NCBI GenBank assembly: GCA_910577645.1
Contig: CAJTOL010000048.1
Location: 1 to 12,987 of the forward strand
Source: an uncultured Lachnospiraceae bacterium
GTDB lineage: Bacteria; Bacillota; Clostridia; Lachnospirales; Lachnospiraceae
DNA length: 12,987 bases
Direction: 5' to 3'
Of this stretch, positions 1 to 7,455 are shown piece by piece. The stretch's first letter is position 1, and the number at the start of each line of letters is the position of its first letter. The translations under genes were made by a program, and so were the position numbers. Under the pieces are notes generated by a model, which saw only the letters and a program-made list of their open reading frames with translations, had not been told where the DNA came from and did not search any database.

Positions 1-52
1 AATGAATCGGCATACGACGCCGGACAGGCCCCATAAACTCAGTGATGCCAGA

Positions 53-550
53 TCATTCCCTGGTAAAGGCGATGCCGCTGTTTTTTAAGAATTTTTGGAC
101 ATAAAGCTCCCACTCCATATCGATAGTCTTATCCAGGGTAAAGATCGACAGGGAGGCAGCGGTAACCACTGTCATACTCCCTTCCTCGTAGCGTATATTC
201 ATAGCCAGTCCCTGTATGGTTTCCGGGGCCATAGAAAGCCCGCTGTCTTCCAGAAATCCCTTCACCTCCCCGTCAGGCAACTGCAGGGTAATGGAAAAGC
301 TTCCAGGCAGCTTTTTTCCTTTTATCAGGGAAAAGCAAAAAGGCCGCAGAACCTTCCAGGCAGACAGGCTTTCAATCCCGCCTTCCTCCATCTCTTCTTC
401 TGTGTAATAGCCCCGGCGGACATGTCCGTCTATGGTAAAGCGATTAAAGGTGACAATACTAGCCTCCCTTACTAAAAAAGAGTCGAATTCTCCTCCCAAA
501 AAAAGCTTTGCCGTACAGGTCTTAATATCTTCTATCTTTAGTGCTACCAT
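53..550 (-). CDS. Conserved small protein, DUF5721-like
   Basis: Encodes about 165 residues of unknown function. I chose the start at 550 because GGAGGT lies 4 bases upstream (555-560). A consensus promoter at 591-619 also puts the longer upstream start (646) outside the transcript. The protein has no signal peptide or membrane segment, so it is probably cytoplasmic. It begins MVALKIEDIKTCTAKLF and has a charged stretch EEEMEEGG in the middle. The N-terminal pattern (VKIEDIK, then FLVREA.IVTFN.FTIDG) resembles proteins I remember from Lachnospiraceae under DUF5721; this is from memory and not verified. It is transcribed alone, divergently from the aminopeptidase gene. No function is proposed. 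Confidence 0.8.
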   Translation of the reverse strand: MVALKIEDIKTCTAKLFLGGEFDSFLVREASIVTFNRFTIDGHVRRGYYTEEEMEEGGIESLSAWKVLRPFCFSLIKGKKLPGSFSITLQLPDGEVKGFLEDSGLSMAPETIQGLAMNIRYEEGSMTVVTAASLSIFTLDKTIDMEWELYVQKFLKNSGIAFTRE

Positions 551-590
551 AAAAACCTCCGTCTTTTGCGGCCTTTCATCCGCTTTCCTC

Positions 591-619
591 ATGATACACC
601 GGTCCTGTCCCTCTGTCAA
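591..619 (-). promoter_or_regulatory. Sigma-A promoter of the DUF5721-like gene
   Basis: On the minus strand TTGACA (614-619) is followed by a 17-bp spacer and TATCAT (591-596). This is a near-consensus vegetative promoter, with a predicted start near 584, about 34 bases before the chosen ATG at 550. Confidence 0.75.
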
Positions 620-656
620 CGCCAGACCTCTTCCCATTTCCCCCAAAATATGATAT

Positions 657-786
657 TATTATGTGAACACTTGACGAGGTATTCCACGAGTCTAGTGAGA
701 ACATATACCTGGCCACTTAGCGAGGTATTCCACGAGCTTAGTGGGCATGGTATTATGTGAACACTTGACAAGGTATTCCACGAGTC
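657..786. repeat. Three tandem hairpin repeats with covarying stems
   Basis: Three copies are centred on the core GAGGTATTCCACGAG at 676-690 and 722-736, and a copy with one change at 770-784. Copies 1 and 3 agree over 36 bp (657-692 and 751-786) with one mismatch. Copy 1 folds as CACTTGAC (668-675) with GTCTAGTG (690-697). Copy 2 folds as CACTTAGC (714-721) with GCTTAGTG (736-743). Both keep one T-T mismatch and an inner GAGG/CCAC stem capped by TATT. Two stem pairs changed together (G-C to A-T and A-T to G-C). Copy 3 has lost its outer 3' arm and runs into the ribosome binding site of the next gene. TATTAT at 751-756 could double as a -10 element. Confidence 0.8.
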
Positions 787-810
787 CGCAAGAACAACAG
801 GAGGAACAAT

Positions 811-2214
811 TTGAACATGACTAGTATAGATTCTTTGAAATCCCTGATAGACGCTTCCACGTCCCCCTACCACTGTATTCAGGAGGCATCCCGAAGGCTT
901 TCTCAGGCAGGCTTTGAAAGGCTTGAGCTTTCAAAACCCTGGGCTATAACCCCTGGCGGAGCTTACTTTGTTCCGGCCTATGATTCCACCCTTTTGGCCT
1001 TTACAGTAGACAAAGATGCCAAAAAGCCTTCTGATGTCAAAAGTCCCGCTTCCCACACCGCTCCCGTTATCCGCATGGCGGCCGCCCACACCGACTGGCC
1101 CTGTCTCAAATTAAAGCCCTCCCCCGAGGTATCCGGCCATGGTTATGGAAAGCTCAATGTGGAGGTCTATGGTTCCCCCATCCTTTCTACCTGGCTGGAT
1201 CGGCCTTTGGCTGCTGCCGGAAAGGTATGCGTGGCTTCTGAAGATCCGTTTCACCCTGAAACCCGGCTTCTTTGCTGTACAAAACCTCTGTTTACCATTC
1301 CAAATCTTGCCATTCACATGAACCGGGATGTAAACAAAGGAGTAGAATTAAATCCCCAAGTGGACATGCTGCCTCTGGCGGCAGTGCTGACAGAACATCT
1401 GAACCGTGACCGCTATTTTCTGGATTTTCTGGCGGGAGAGCTTTCTGTAGAGTCGGAAGCGATTCTGGATTATGAGATTTATCTCTACACCCGGGAGGAA
1501 GGATGTCTGTTGGGGCTGAAGGAAGAACTGTACTCTTCGCCCCGGCTGGACAATCTGACCTCTGTGGAAGCCTGCCTTGCCGGACTCATTGCAGGCCATA
1601 AATCCAGCGGATCATCAGGCAACGGCCTCCCTCTGACAGAGGAAGGTTCTTGTAAAGGCGGTAAGCAGGACGGAAGCGCTTCCCCCATTATCCGGGTCAT
1701 CGCCCTCTACGACAATGAGGAAGTAGGCAGCCGCACCAAGCAGGGAGCCGCCTCCAATCTGACAGAACGGATTTTAGAAAAGCTGTACTTAAGCCTGGGC
1801 TATGACCGTTCTCAGTTTTTGGACGGGCTGTTGGGAGGATTCTTGCTGTCTCTGGACGTGGCCCAGGCCATCCATCCCAACCATCCGGAGAAATGCGATA
1901 TCAAAAACCAGATCCCCTTAGGAAGCGGCGTAGTTTTAAAGCTTTCAGCCAGCCAGGCCTATGCCACTGACGCCTCCTGCGTCAGCGTTATTGAAGGGCT
2001 TTGCCGTGCCAATCAGATTCCTTTCCGAAAGTTTTCCAACCGCTCCGATATGCGGGGCGGCTCCACTTTAGGAAGCATTTCCTCCGCATTTTTAAATATG
2101 CCTGCAGTCGACGCAGGGATTCCTCTTCTGGCTATGCATTCCTCCAGAGAGCTGATGCACAGGGAGGATCAAAAAGCCTTGAATATGCTGACTGCCGCCT
2201 TTTTCCAAGGGTAA
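811..2214 (+). CDS. apeB: M18-family aspartyl/leucyl aminopeptidase
   Basis: A zinc-dependent cytoplasmic aminopeptidase that removes N-terminal residues from peptides, of the M18 family. It has 467 residues, near the family norm. Metal-site and active-site blocks are visible in order: HTD at 93-95, DNLTS at 247-251, DNEEVGS at 301-307, LSLDVAQA near 346-353, SDMRGGSTLGS at 412-422, and AMHSSRE at 441-447 with the last histidine. AGGAGG (799-804) lies 6 bases before TTG at 811 and 12 before ATG at 817, so the TTG is the better-spaced start. A Gly/Ser/Lys-rich stretch at about 262-292 is probably a surface-loop insertion. It stands alone and is divergent from its left neighbour. Confidence 0.93.
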   Translation: MNMTSIDSLKSLIDASTSPYHCIQEASRRLSQAGFERLELSKPWAITPGGAYFVPAYDSTLLAFTVDKDAKKPSDVKSPASHTAPVIRMAAAHTDWPCLKLKPSPEVSGHGYGKLNVEVYGSPILSTWLDRPLAAAGKVCVASEDPFHPETRLLCCTKPLFTIPNLAIHMNRDVNKGVELNPQVDMLPLAAVLTEHLNRDRYFLDFLAGELSVESEAILDYEIYLYTREEGCLLGLKEELYSSPRLDNLTSVEACLAGLIAGHKSSGSSGNGLPLTEEGSCKGGKQDGSASPIIRVIALYDNEEVGSRTKQGAASNLTERILEKLYLSLGYDRSQFLDGLLGGFLLSLDVAQAIHPNHPEKCDIKNQIPLGSGVVLKLSASQAYATDASCVSVIEGLCRANQIPFRKFSNRSDMRGGSTLGSISSAFLNMPAVDAGIPLLAMHSSRELMHREDQKALNMLTAAFFQG

Positions 2215-2220
2215 GGCAGC

Positions 2221-2285
2221 GGGGACATTCTGCCGGAGCTTCAAACATGCTCTAGCGGAATGTCTCCGTCTCGCTTTCCGGCAGA
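2221..2285. repeat. Two overlapping, mutually exclusive inverted repeats
   Basis: GGGGACATTC (2221-2230) pairs with GAATGTCTCC (2258-2267), 10 bp with one G-T. TCTGCCGGA (2229-2237) pairs perfectly with TCCGGCAGA (2277-2285). The two share 2229-2230, so they exclude each other. They sit between convergent genes and overlap the last codons of the minus-strand gene. There is no T-run, so a classic terminator is not supported. A REP-like palindrome or a bidirectional stop hairpin are both possible. Confidence 0.4.
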
Positions 2286-2539
2286 GTCTCCGATGTAATC
2301 TGGCGGCTGGTTTCAAGAGCCGGTTTCTGTTCGTCACCGGAAAATCCCCGGACATACCGAACCGCTCCCCAGCTTAAAACCCCCAGGCAAGTACACAAAA
2401 GCATCACGCCCAGCACCTTGGGCAGGGCGCTTTTTTTTCTGCTCCTCCTTCTGCTCCGGCGGCTTCTTGCCCCTTTCCTTTCCTCTCTCAGGCCATTATA
2501 GCCTTCTGCTGACCGTCTCTTTTCCAATCTTTTCTCCAT
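2252..2539 (-). CDS. Small basic single-pass membrane protein
   Basis: A 95-residue protein of unrecognised family. Residues 1-38 are strongly basic (RSRRSRRRSRKK). One hydrophobic helix follows at about 42-62 (LGVMLLCTCLGVLSWGAV), then an acidic, Ser/Thr-rich tail. The positive-inside rule predicts the N-terminus in the cytoplasm and the tail outside. AGGAG lies 7 bases upstream of the ATG. It is the last gene of the maf/parvulin operon, 51 bases after the parvulin stop, and it ends almost on top of the convergent aminopeptidase gene. A link to the cell envelope or division is a guess from the operon only. Confidence 0.75.
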   Translation of the reverse strand: MEKRLEKRRSAEGYNGLREERKGARSRRSRRRSRKKSALPKVLGVMLLCTCLGVLSWGAVRYVRGFSGDEQKPALETSRQITSETLPESETETFR

Positions 2540-2590
2540 AGTCTGTCTCCTTCTGGTTCCGCCGTATATCCAGTATCTTTCATTCCGGTT

Positions 2591-3577
2591 TTATTCCGGA
2601 AAATATTCCTTATATAAGTCAAAAAAATTAGTGGTGGTACACTCTTCGCCTCCGTCAAAGGTTACCTGGCTCCAAAGGCTGTCGGGAATCTCTGTCCGGT
2701 TCTCTGCCTGAAAGCTGTCGTAAATGCTGCGAAAAGCCTGATCCTTCTTTGCTAAAGACAGCTCGCTCTTTCGAATCAGGGTTTCTTCTTCATTATAAGA
2801 ATTGACACATTTTATAATATAATACTTCCCATTCACCGTTACCAGGGGACTGACCTGGCCGTCCTCCAAAGCAAAGGCGGCTTCTTCATAGGCGCTGCTC
2901 TCCTCTCCTCTTCCCAGAGTCCGCTGGATCTCATCGGAAACAGAATAGCTTTTTGCAAGAGCCTCAAAATCTGCATCCTCCGCCATGGCCTCCTGATGAA
3001 CCTGCTGAGCGGTTTCCAGAGAATCCATGACAATCTGCAAAATATCAATAACCTTTGCCTTACTGTCGCTGATCTCCAAATCCACGTCCTTGGTAAGCTC
3101 GCTGACCAGCTTGTTTGCCAGGTAATATTTCTCATACAGGCTTATAATATCCTGCTCTGTCACTTGTATATATTCCAGATCCCCTTTTGTCAGCTCCTGA
3201 AAATAAGCCTGCCCCAGGCGGTGAAGCCTGTCCAGCTCTGTCCCTGATATCTCAATCCCCCGCTCCCGGGCCAACAGATTCATAGTCCCCAGATCTTCTA
3301 AAAAAGTCTTCACCTGGGCCAGCAGCATATCCTTCATGGTAGTTCCGTTTTCATCGGTTACTGCTTCCCAAATCTGGCTGGTATAAACCTTTTGATACCG
3401 ATTCCTCTCTGTTGCCGCAATGGTCATAATCTGGGAAAGAGTATACTGTTCCTCCTGCTGCACCTCTTCTTTCTGGACCGTTTTATCACATCCGGAAAGA
3501 GGTAAGGGGACAGCCAAAAGCGCCAGAGCTGTCAGCCATACCGCACCTCTGCGGCGCCATTGTTTCAATCCTGTCAT
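2591..3577 (-). CDS. PrsA-like parvulin peptidyl-prolyl isomerase lipoprotein
   Basis: A predicted membrane-anchored foldase of 328 residues, acting outside the membrane on newly exported proteins. The N-terminus has twin basic patches (KQWRRR), a hydrophobic core and a lipobox LSGC with the lipidated cysteine at residue 30. Residues 45-165 are helical and SurA/PrsA-like. The rotamase (PPIC) domain spans about 170-275, with the QIVMDSLETAQQVH start and the LGRGEESSAYEEAAFALEDGQVS-type core followed by GKYYIIK. The ribosome binding site AGGAGG (3583-3588) abuts the maf stop codon, so translation of the two is probably coupled. Family membership is clear; isomerase activity is assumed because some PrsA-like proteins are chaperones only. 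Confidence 0.88.
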   Translation of the reverse strand: MTGLKQWRRRGAVWLTALALLAVPLPLSGCDKTVQKEEVQQEEQYTLSQIMTIAATERNRYQKVYTSQIWEAVTDENGTTMKDMLLAQVKTFLEDLGTMNLLARERGIEISGTELDRLHRLGQAYFQELTKGDLEYIQVTEQDIISLYEKYYLANKLVSELTKDVDLEISDSKAKVIDILQIVMDSLETAQQVHQEAMAEDADFEALAKSYSVSDEIQRTLGRGEESSAYEEAAFALEDGQVSPLVTVNGKYYIIKCVNSYNEEETLIRKSELSLAKKDQAFRSIYDSFQAENRTEIPDSLWSQVTFDGGEECTTTNFFDLYKEYFPE

Positions 3578-3588
3578 CCCATCCTCCT

Positions 3589-4197
3589 TTAAACTATGCT
3601 TTCCATTTCCTGAAAAATAGCTTTTAGCTCCTGGCAGACCCGGCCTGCCGGAAGGCCTACCACATTGCTGTAGTCCCCGTTTATCTTTTTAATATAAGCG
3701 GCAAAGCGGCCCTGAATCCCATAAGCTCCTGCCTTGTCATCCGGCTCTCCGGAAGAAACATAATCCTGAATTTCCTTCTCATCCATGGGATAAACCGTCA
3801 CATGGGTTTCTTCGGAAAAGGTACGCACCCTCTCTTTTCCATTCCTGTCCACTATCAGGGTAACTCCCGTGTAAACCTGATGAGTCCTTCCCTGAATCAG
3901 GTTTATCATCCTAAGGGCATCTTCCCTGTCCGTCGGTTTTCCCAGAATCCTCCCATCTATAGCCACCACCGTATCGGCTCCTATTATAACCGTTTCTTCC
4001 TCAGGCTCGTCTTTCCTGCATTTTTCCGCCACATCGCCAGCCTTTTGTAAAGATAAACTCTCCACCACTTTAACCGGGTCTGTGTCTGTCACCTTCTCCT
4101 CCACAGTGCTGGGGATAATCTCCGGGTGCAGTCCAATCTGCTCCAGCAGTTCCCGCCTTCTGGGGGAGGAAGATGCCAGAACCAGTCGCTTTATCAT
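3589..4197 (-). CDS. maf: Maf/YhdE-type nucleoside triphosphate pyrophosphatase
   Basis: A house-cleaning pyrophosphatase of 202 residues, cytoplasmic. It hydrolyses dTTP/UTP and modified nucleotides to monophosphates and has been linked historically to septum inhibition. Diagnostic motifs are ASSSPRRRELL at 7-17, ADTVVAIDGRILGKP in the middle, and EPDDKAGAYGIQG then NGDYSNVVGLP near the end. The DKAGAYGIQG block is typical of the YhdE (dTTP/UTP) branch. The start at 4197 (MIKRLVLASSS) fits the family. The upstream in-frame extension to 4299 is rejected because the promoter at 4243-4271 lies inside it. It is the first gene of an operon with the parvulin lipoprotein and the small membrane protein. 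Confidence 0.95.
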   Translation of the reverse strand: MIKRLVLASSSPRRRELLEQIGLHPEIIPSTVEEKVTDTDPVKVVESLSLQKAGDVAEKCRKDEPEEETVIIGADTVVAIDGRILGKPTDREDALRMINLIQGRTHQVYTGVTLIVDRNGKERVRTFSEETHVTVYPMDEKEIQDYVSSGEPDDKAGAYGIQGRFAAYIKKINGDYSNVVGLPAGRVCQELKAIFQEMESIV

Positions 4198-4242
4198 AAT
4201 GAAATCATTCCTTTCTGCACAATTCGTCCTTTTCTGGTATCC

Positions 4243-4271
4243 ACAATAACACAAAAGCAGGCGGATGTAAA
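4243..4271 (-). promoter_or_regulatory. Sigma-A promoter of the maf operon
   Basis: Minus strand TTTACA (4266-4271), 17-bp spacer, TATTGT (4243-4248). The predicted start is near 4236, giving a leader of about 39 bases to the maf ATG at 4197. Confidence 0.6.
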
Positions 4272-4323
4272 ATGCTTCCGGCAAATTTCTGCCAGACACC
4301 TTACCCCGCCAGCTATTTTTTTA

Positions 4324-4794
4324 CTATGCGTACTGCAAATTCATTAAAAATGCAATGCCAACTCCCAAAATTGCTCCGGCCGCTACCTGGAGAGGAGTAT
4401 GGCCTACATACTCTTTCAGGGTCTCCTGAAGCACTTCCCCACTGATCTCATTGAGCTTTAACTTAAATGGGTTTTCTTCCAGCATCCAGTTTAACAATTT
4501 GGCTTGCTTACCGGTCTCCCGGCGCACGCCTACGGCATCATACATTACCACCATTGCCACCACAAAGCACACTGCAAACTCAAAGGATCCCAAGCCATAG
4601 CAGAGTCCCGCAGATGTAGTCAAAGCACAGACCGTGGCCGAATGGGAGCTGGGCATTCCGCCTGATCCGGTAAGTCTCTCTGCATTAAAGCTTTTGTTGA
4701 GAGCAAAATCAATCATTGTCTTTAAAATCTGTGCCACTGTCCATCCGATTACCGAGGTAATAAGCACCTGATTTTCTAACAGTTCCTTCCACAT
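4324..4794 (-). CDS. Divergent PAP2-family membrane protein (YuiD-like)
   Basis: A 156-residue integral membrane protein of the divergent PAP2 (DUF212/YuiD) family, related to phosphatidic acid phosphatases; its substrate is unknown. It shows GGMPSSHSATVCALTT, the SxxH-bearing block, and YDAVGVRRETGKQA, which is typical of this branch. About four hydrophobic segments are visible: the N-terminal LITSVIGWTVAQIL, the helix after the SSHS block, FAVCFVVAMVVMYDAV, and the C-terminal VAAGAILGVGIAFLM. I prefer ATG 4794 (MWKELLENQ), with AGGAG 10 bases upstream and the usual family length. A longer frame starting with TTG inside glgA is unlikely. The start is 103 bases after glgA, so read-through from that gene is probable. 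Confidence 0.88.
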   Translation of the reverse strand: MWKELLENQVLITSVIGWTVAQILKTMIDFALNKSFNAERLTGSGGMPSSHSATVCALTTSAGLCYGLGSFEFAVCFVVAMVVMYDAVGVRRETGKQAKLLNWMLEENPFKLKLNEISGEVLQETLKEYVGHTPLQVAAGAILGVGIAFLMNLQYA

Positions 4795-4897
4795 CTTCCC
4801 GCGTCTCCTCTGTCCGGACAAAATCAGGGCCGTTGCGCTTCGATTTCCATCGGCCATATGCAACAGCCCTGCTTTTCTCATTCTTTCCTGTAAAAGA

Positions 4898-6343
4898 TTA
4901 GTATCCAATCAGCCAGTCATACAACTCCTGATACTTAAGAGCTGAAGTATTCCAGGAGTAATCCGTTGCCATGCCCCTGTCGATAATCTTGTTCCACTCC
5001 CGCTTCTTATTGTAGTAAACATACTTTGCATACTGAATACTGCTTAACATTTCATGTGCATTGTAATTGGCAAATGAGAATCCTGTTCCCGTTCCCTCAT
5101 ACTCGTTGTAAGGCACAACTGTATCTTTTAAGCCGCCGGTCTCACGTACAATGGGCACAGTGCCGTAACGCAGCGCAATCAGCTGACTTAAGCCGCAGGG
5201 TTCAAATAAAGACGGCATCAGATAGGCATCGCAGGCTGCGTAAATCTTATGGGACATTGGGTTGGAATAATAAATATTGGCGGAAACCCGCTCATTGTAT
5301 TTCCAGTCATAGTGGCGGAACATATTCTCGTACCGCTCATCTCCGGTTCCCAACACTACAAACTGCAGATCATCGCTGCAAATCTCATCCATTACACACT
5401 GAATCAGATCCAGCCCCTTCTGATCGGTCAGACGGGAAACAATACCAATCATAAACTTGCCCGGATCTTTAATAAGACCCAGCTCTTCCTGAAGCGCCAC
5501 TTTGTTCTTTGCCTTCTCCTTGCGGAAGTTTTTGGCATTGTACTTCTGAACGATAAATTCATCTGTCTCCGGATTGAATTCGTCATAGTCAATACCGTTG
5601 ACAATGCCCCTCAGGCTGCCTGACCGGGCACGCATCAGACCGTCTAAGCCTTCCCCGTAGAAAGGCATTTTAATTTCCTCTGCGTAAGTGTTGCTTACTG
5701 TGGTAATGGCATCCGCATAAACTGCGCCGCCCTTTAACATATTTCCATCCTTGTAAGCTTCCAGCTTATCCGGGGTAAAGTAGTAATCCGGAAGCCCGGA
5801 CAGTCTCTGGATAGTCTTTACATCCCATACCCCCTGGAATTTTAAGTTGTGGATGGTAAATACAGACTTCATGTTGCGGAAGAAATCGCCGTCGTGGAAC
5901 CGATCCTTTAAATGTACCGGAATCAGGCCTGTCTGCCAGTCATGGCAGTGAACTACATCCGGCTGCCATCCGATAACCGGAAGGGCGGACAGGGCTGCTT
6001 TGGAGAAAAATGCAAATTTTTCCAGGTCATTATACCAGTCTCCATAAGGTTTATCTCCGTAGAAGTAGCCTTCATTATCAATAAAATAGAAGGTAATGCC
6101 CTCATGAATGTATTCCATAATTCCTACATATTTACTCTGACCCAGATAGTCCATATAAAAATGGTTCACATAAGTCATCTTATTACGCCATTCTTCCTTG
6201 ATGCACAAATACTTGGGGATCATTACACGCACGTCAAAGTATTCTTTATTAAAACACTTGGGCAGGGAGCCCGTTACGTCAGCAAGACCTCCCGTCTTAA
6301 TAAAGGGCACTGCTTCAGATGCCACAAATAAAATTTTTTTCAT
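4898..6343 (-). CDS. glgA: Glycogen synthase (ADP-glucose, GT5)
   Basis: Transfers glucose from ADP-glucose to the growing alpha-1,4-glucan; a cytoplasmic enzyme of storage polysaccharide synthesis. The 481 residues match bacterial GlgA. The N-terminal Rossmann domain has the KTGGLADV motif at 16-23 (Lys16 binds ADP-glucose) and HCHDWQTG at 132-139. The C-terminal GT-B domain has SRLTDQKG at 303-310 and PSLFEPCGLSQ at 377-387, with the conserved glutamate 381, followed by GTVPIVRETGGLKDTV. GGGAGG lies 7 bases before the ATG. No other glg genes are nearby. It is downstream of spo0A in the same orientation but has its own candidate promoter. Sporulating clostridia often accumulate glycogen-like polymer before sporulation, so the adjacency is suggestive only. 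Confidence 0.96.
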   Translation of the reverse strand: MKKILFVASEAVPFIKTGGLADVTGSLPKCFNKEYFDVRVMIPKYLCIKEEWRNKMTYVNHFYMDYLGQSKYVGIMEYIHEGITFYFIDNEGYFYGDKPYGDWYNDLEKFAFFSKAALSALPVIGWQPDVVHCHDWQTGLIPVHLKDRFHDGDFFRNMKSVFTIHNLKFQGVWDVKTIQRLSGLPDYYFTPDKLEAYKDGNMLKGGAVYADAITTVSNTYAEEIKMPFYGEGLDGLMRARSGSLRGIVNGIDYDEFNPETDEFIVQKYNAKNFRKEKAKNKVALQEELGLIKDPGKFMIGIVSRLTDQKGLDLIQCVMDEICSDDLQFVVLGTGDERYENMFRHYDWKYNERVSANIYYSNPMSHKIYAACDAYLMPSLFEPCGLSQLIALRYGTVPIVRETGGLKDTVVPYNEYEGTGTGFSFANYNAHEMLSSIQYAKYVYYNKKREWNKIIDRGMATDYSWNTSALKYQELYDWLIGY

Positions 6344-6394
6344 GAAAAAACCTCCCTCACCTTATAATCCTTTTGCTTATGCTCAATTATTAAC

Positions 6395-6423
6395 AGTATA
6401 CAATATTTTTCAGGTTTTAGGAA
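6395..6423 (-). promoter_or_regulatory. Candidate glgA promoter
   Basis: On the minus strand, TATACT (6395-6400) is a good -10 and TTCCTA (6418-6423) a weak -35, with 17-bp spacing. The predicted start near 6388 gives a leader of about 45 bases. There is no clear spo0A terminator in 6344-6439, so read-through is also possible. Confidence 0.45.
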
Positions 6424-6439
6424 GTCTTATCTGTATTTT

Positions 6440-7246
6440 TTATGAAATTCGTTTGTAATCTAATCGGATCTTATCTGCAATCAATGCCACAAACTCTGAA
6501 TTTGTAGGCTTTCCCTTGCCGTTGCTGACTGTATAGCCAAACAGCTCGTTAATGGTATCCATCTTTCCTCTGCTCCATGCCACCTCAATAGCATGGCGAA
6601 TGGCCCGTTCCACACGGCTGGGAGTAGTCTGGTGTTTTTTGGCAATAGTGGGATATAAAATCTTGGTTACCGAAGTCAGCATTTCGTGATCTTCTACAGA
6701 AATGATAATGGCATCCCTTAAATATTGATATCCTTTAATGTGGGCAGGAATCCCGATTTCATGCAAAATATGAGTAACATCATTTTCCAGATTCTGTTCC
6801 ATATACTCTGCTTTGTCTAAATACGGCCGTACTTTTTTAATTTCCGGAAAATCGGGAACCGCCCCGTAGCCTTTGCCAATCCGGCGTATTTTGTCGATGA
6901 TAATTTCCCGGTTAAAGGGCTTCATAATGTAATAACTGGCGCCCATGCGAAAAGCGTCCGCCGTCACGTTTTCGCTTCCCGCCGCCGTAATCATGATAAA
7001 AGAGGGCACTTTCCCCAGGGAATGGTTTTGTTTGACTTTTTCCATCACTGAAATTCCGTCAAGCCTCGGCATGATTACGTCTAAGAGCACAATATCCGGA
7101 CTAGTTCTGACAATCATGGCATAGGCATCTTCCCCATTATCTGCCTTGCCGACTACATGAAATCCCTCTTCTCCTTCTACTATGTCCTGCAGCAAACCTA
7201 AAGTTTGCGGGTTATCATCTGCAATCGCCACATTTAATTCTGCCAT
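6440..7246 (-). CDS. spo0A: Sporulation master regulator Spo0A
   Basis: Response regulator that when phosphorylated controls entry into sporulation by binding 0A boxes. From ATG 7246 it is 268 residues, essentially the length of Bacillus Spo0A (267). The receiver domain (1-125) has the acidic pocket Asp10/Asp11, phosphoacceptor Asp56 (LLDVIMPRLDG), Thr87 and Lys109. The DNA-binding domain holds the signature TPSRVERAIRHAIEVAW at 208-224, with Arg211, Arg214 and Arg217 in the recognition helix. AGGAGG (7256-7261) lies 9 bases before ATG 7246. The in-frame GTG at 7264 overlaps that ribosome binding site and is not used. A promoter and an 0A box lie upstream, suggesting autoregulation. The downstream neighbour is glgA. 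Confidence 0.98.
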   Translation of the reverse strand: MAELNVAIADDNPQTLGLLQDIVEGEEGFHVVGKADNGEDAYAMIVRTSPDIVLLDVIMPRLDGISVMEKVKQNHSLGKVPSFIMITAAGSENVTADAFRMGASYYIMKPFNREIIIDKIRRIGKGYGAVPDFPEIKKVRPYLDKAEYMEQNLENDVTHILHEIGIPAHIKGYQYLRDAIIISVEDHEMLTSVTKILYPTIAKKHQTTPSRVERAIRHAIEVAWSRGKMDTINELFGYTVSNGKGKPTNSEFVALIADKIRLDYKRIS

Positions 7247-7301
7247 GTGAAAAATCCTCCTCACTTTTTGAACATTTCCAGCGCTTTGTGCTGTACCATG
7301 T

Positions 7302-7331
7302 ATTATAGCCTTTGGATTTTCTCACATGCAA
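7302..7331 (-). promoter_or_regulatory. Candidate vegetative promoter of spo0A
   Basis: On the minus strand, TATAAT (7302-7307) is a perfect -10. TTGCAT (7326-7331) is a modest -35 with an 18-bp spacer. The predicted start near 7295 leaves a leader of about 49 bases to the spo0A ATG. Confidence 0.6.
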
Positions 7332-7349
7332 CGGAATTCAACCGCAAGT

Positions 7350-7358
7350 TTCGACAAA
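7350..7358 (-). promoter_or_regulatory. 0A box (Spo0A binding site)
   Basis: TTTGTCGAA on the minus strand includes the 0A core TGTCGAA. It is centred about 60 bp upstream of the predicted spo0A start, a position suited to autoregulation. It also lies about 100 bp upstream of the divergent small gene at 7456. The identity rests on the match and context. Confidence 0.6.
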
Positions 7359-7409
7359 GAACCGGCGGAATCCTTTTTCTTTCACTATCCTAATATTTTC
7401 AACACAGAG

Positions 7410-7438
7410 GGATAAAAGAAATTCTTTTTTACATAATA
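7410..7438 (+). promoter_or_regulatory. Possible forespore-type (sigma-G-like) promoter
   Basis: GGATA (7410-7414), 17-bp spacer, CATAATA (7432-7438) resembles the sigma-G pattern (GNATR, then CATNNTA). The predicted start would fall at about 7445, inside the GGAGGTG ribosome binding site of the next gene, which is unusually close and lowers confidence. Confidence 0.25.
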
Positions 7439-7455
7439 AATCTGGAGGTGATAAG

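Noticed and set aside
95..475. Plus-strand frame of 126 codons
   Set aside because: It is antisense to the DUF5721-like gene, which has a promoter, a ribosome binding site and a sensible protein; the plus-strand frame has none.
657..786. CRISPR-like array
   Set aside because: Only three copies, the repeats are imperfect and form diverging stems, and the intervals are not uniform unique spacers; no cas genes are present.
4195..4299. N-terminal extension of Maf
   Set aside because: The extra 34 residues lack family similarity and a promoter with 17-bp spacing lies inside the segment.
4795..4908. N-terminal extension of the PAP2-like protein into glgA
   Set aside because: It would start with TTG inside the glgA coding end without a ribosome binding site, and family members begin near MWKELLEN.
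5026..5454. Plus-strand frame within glgA
   Set aside because: Antisense shadow of a full-length conserved enzyme, with no start signal or recognisable protein pattern.
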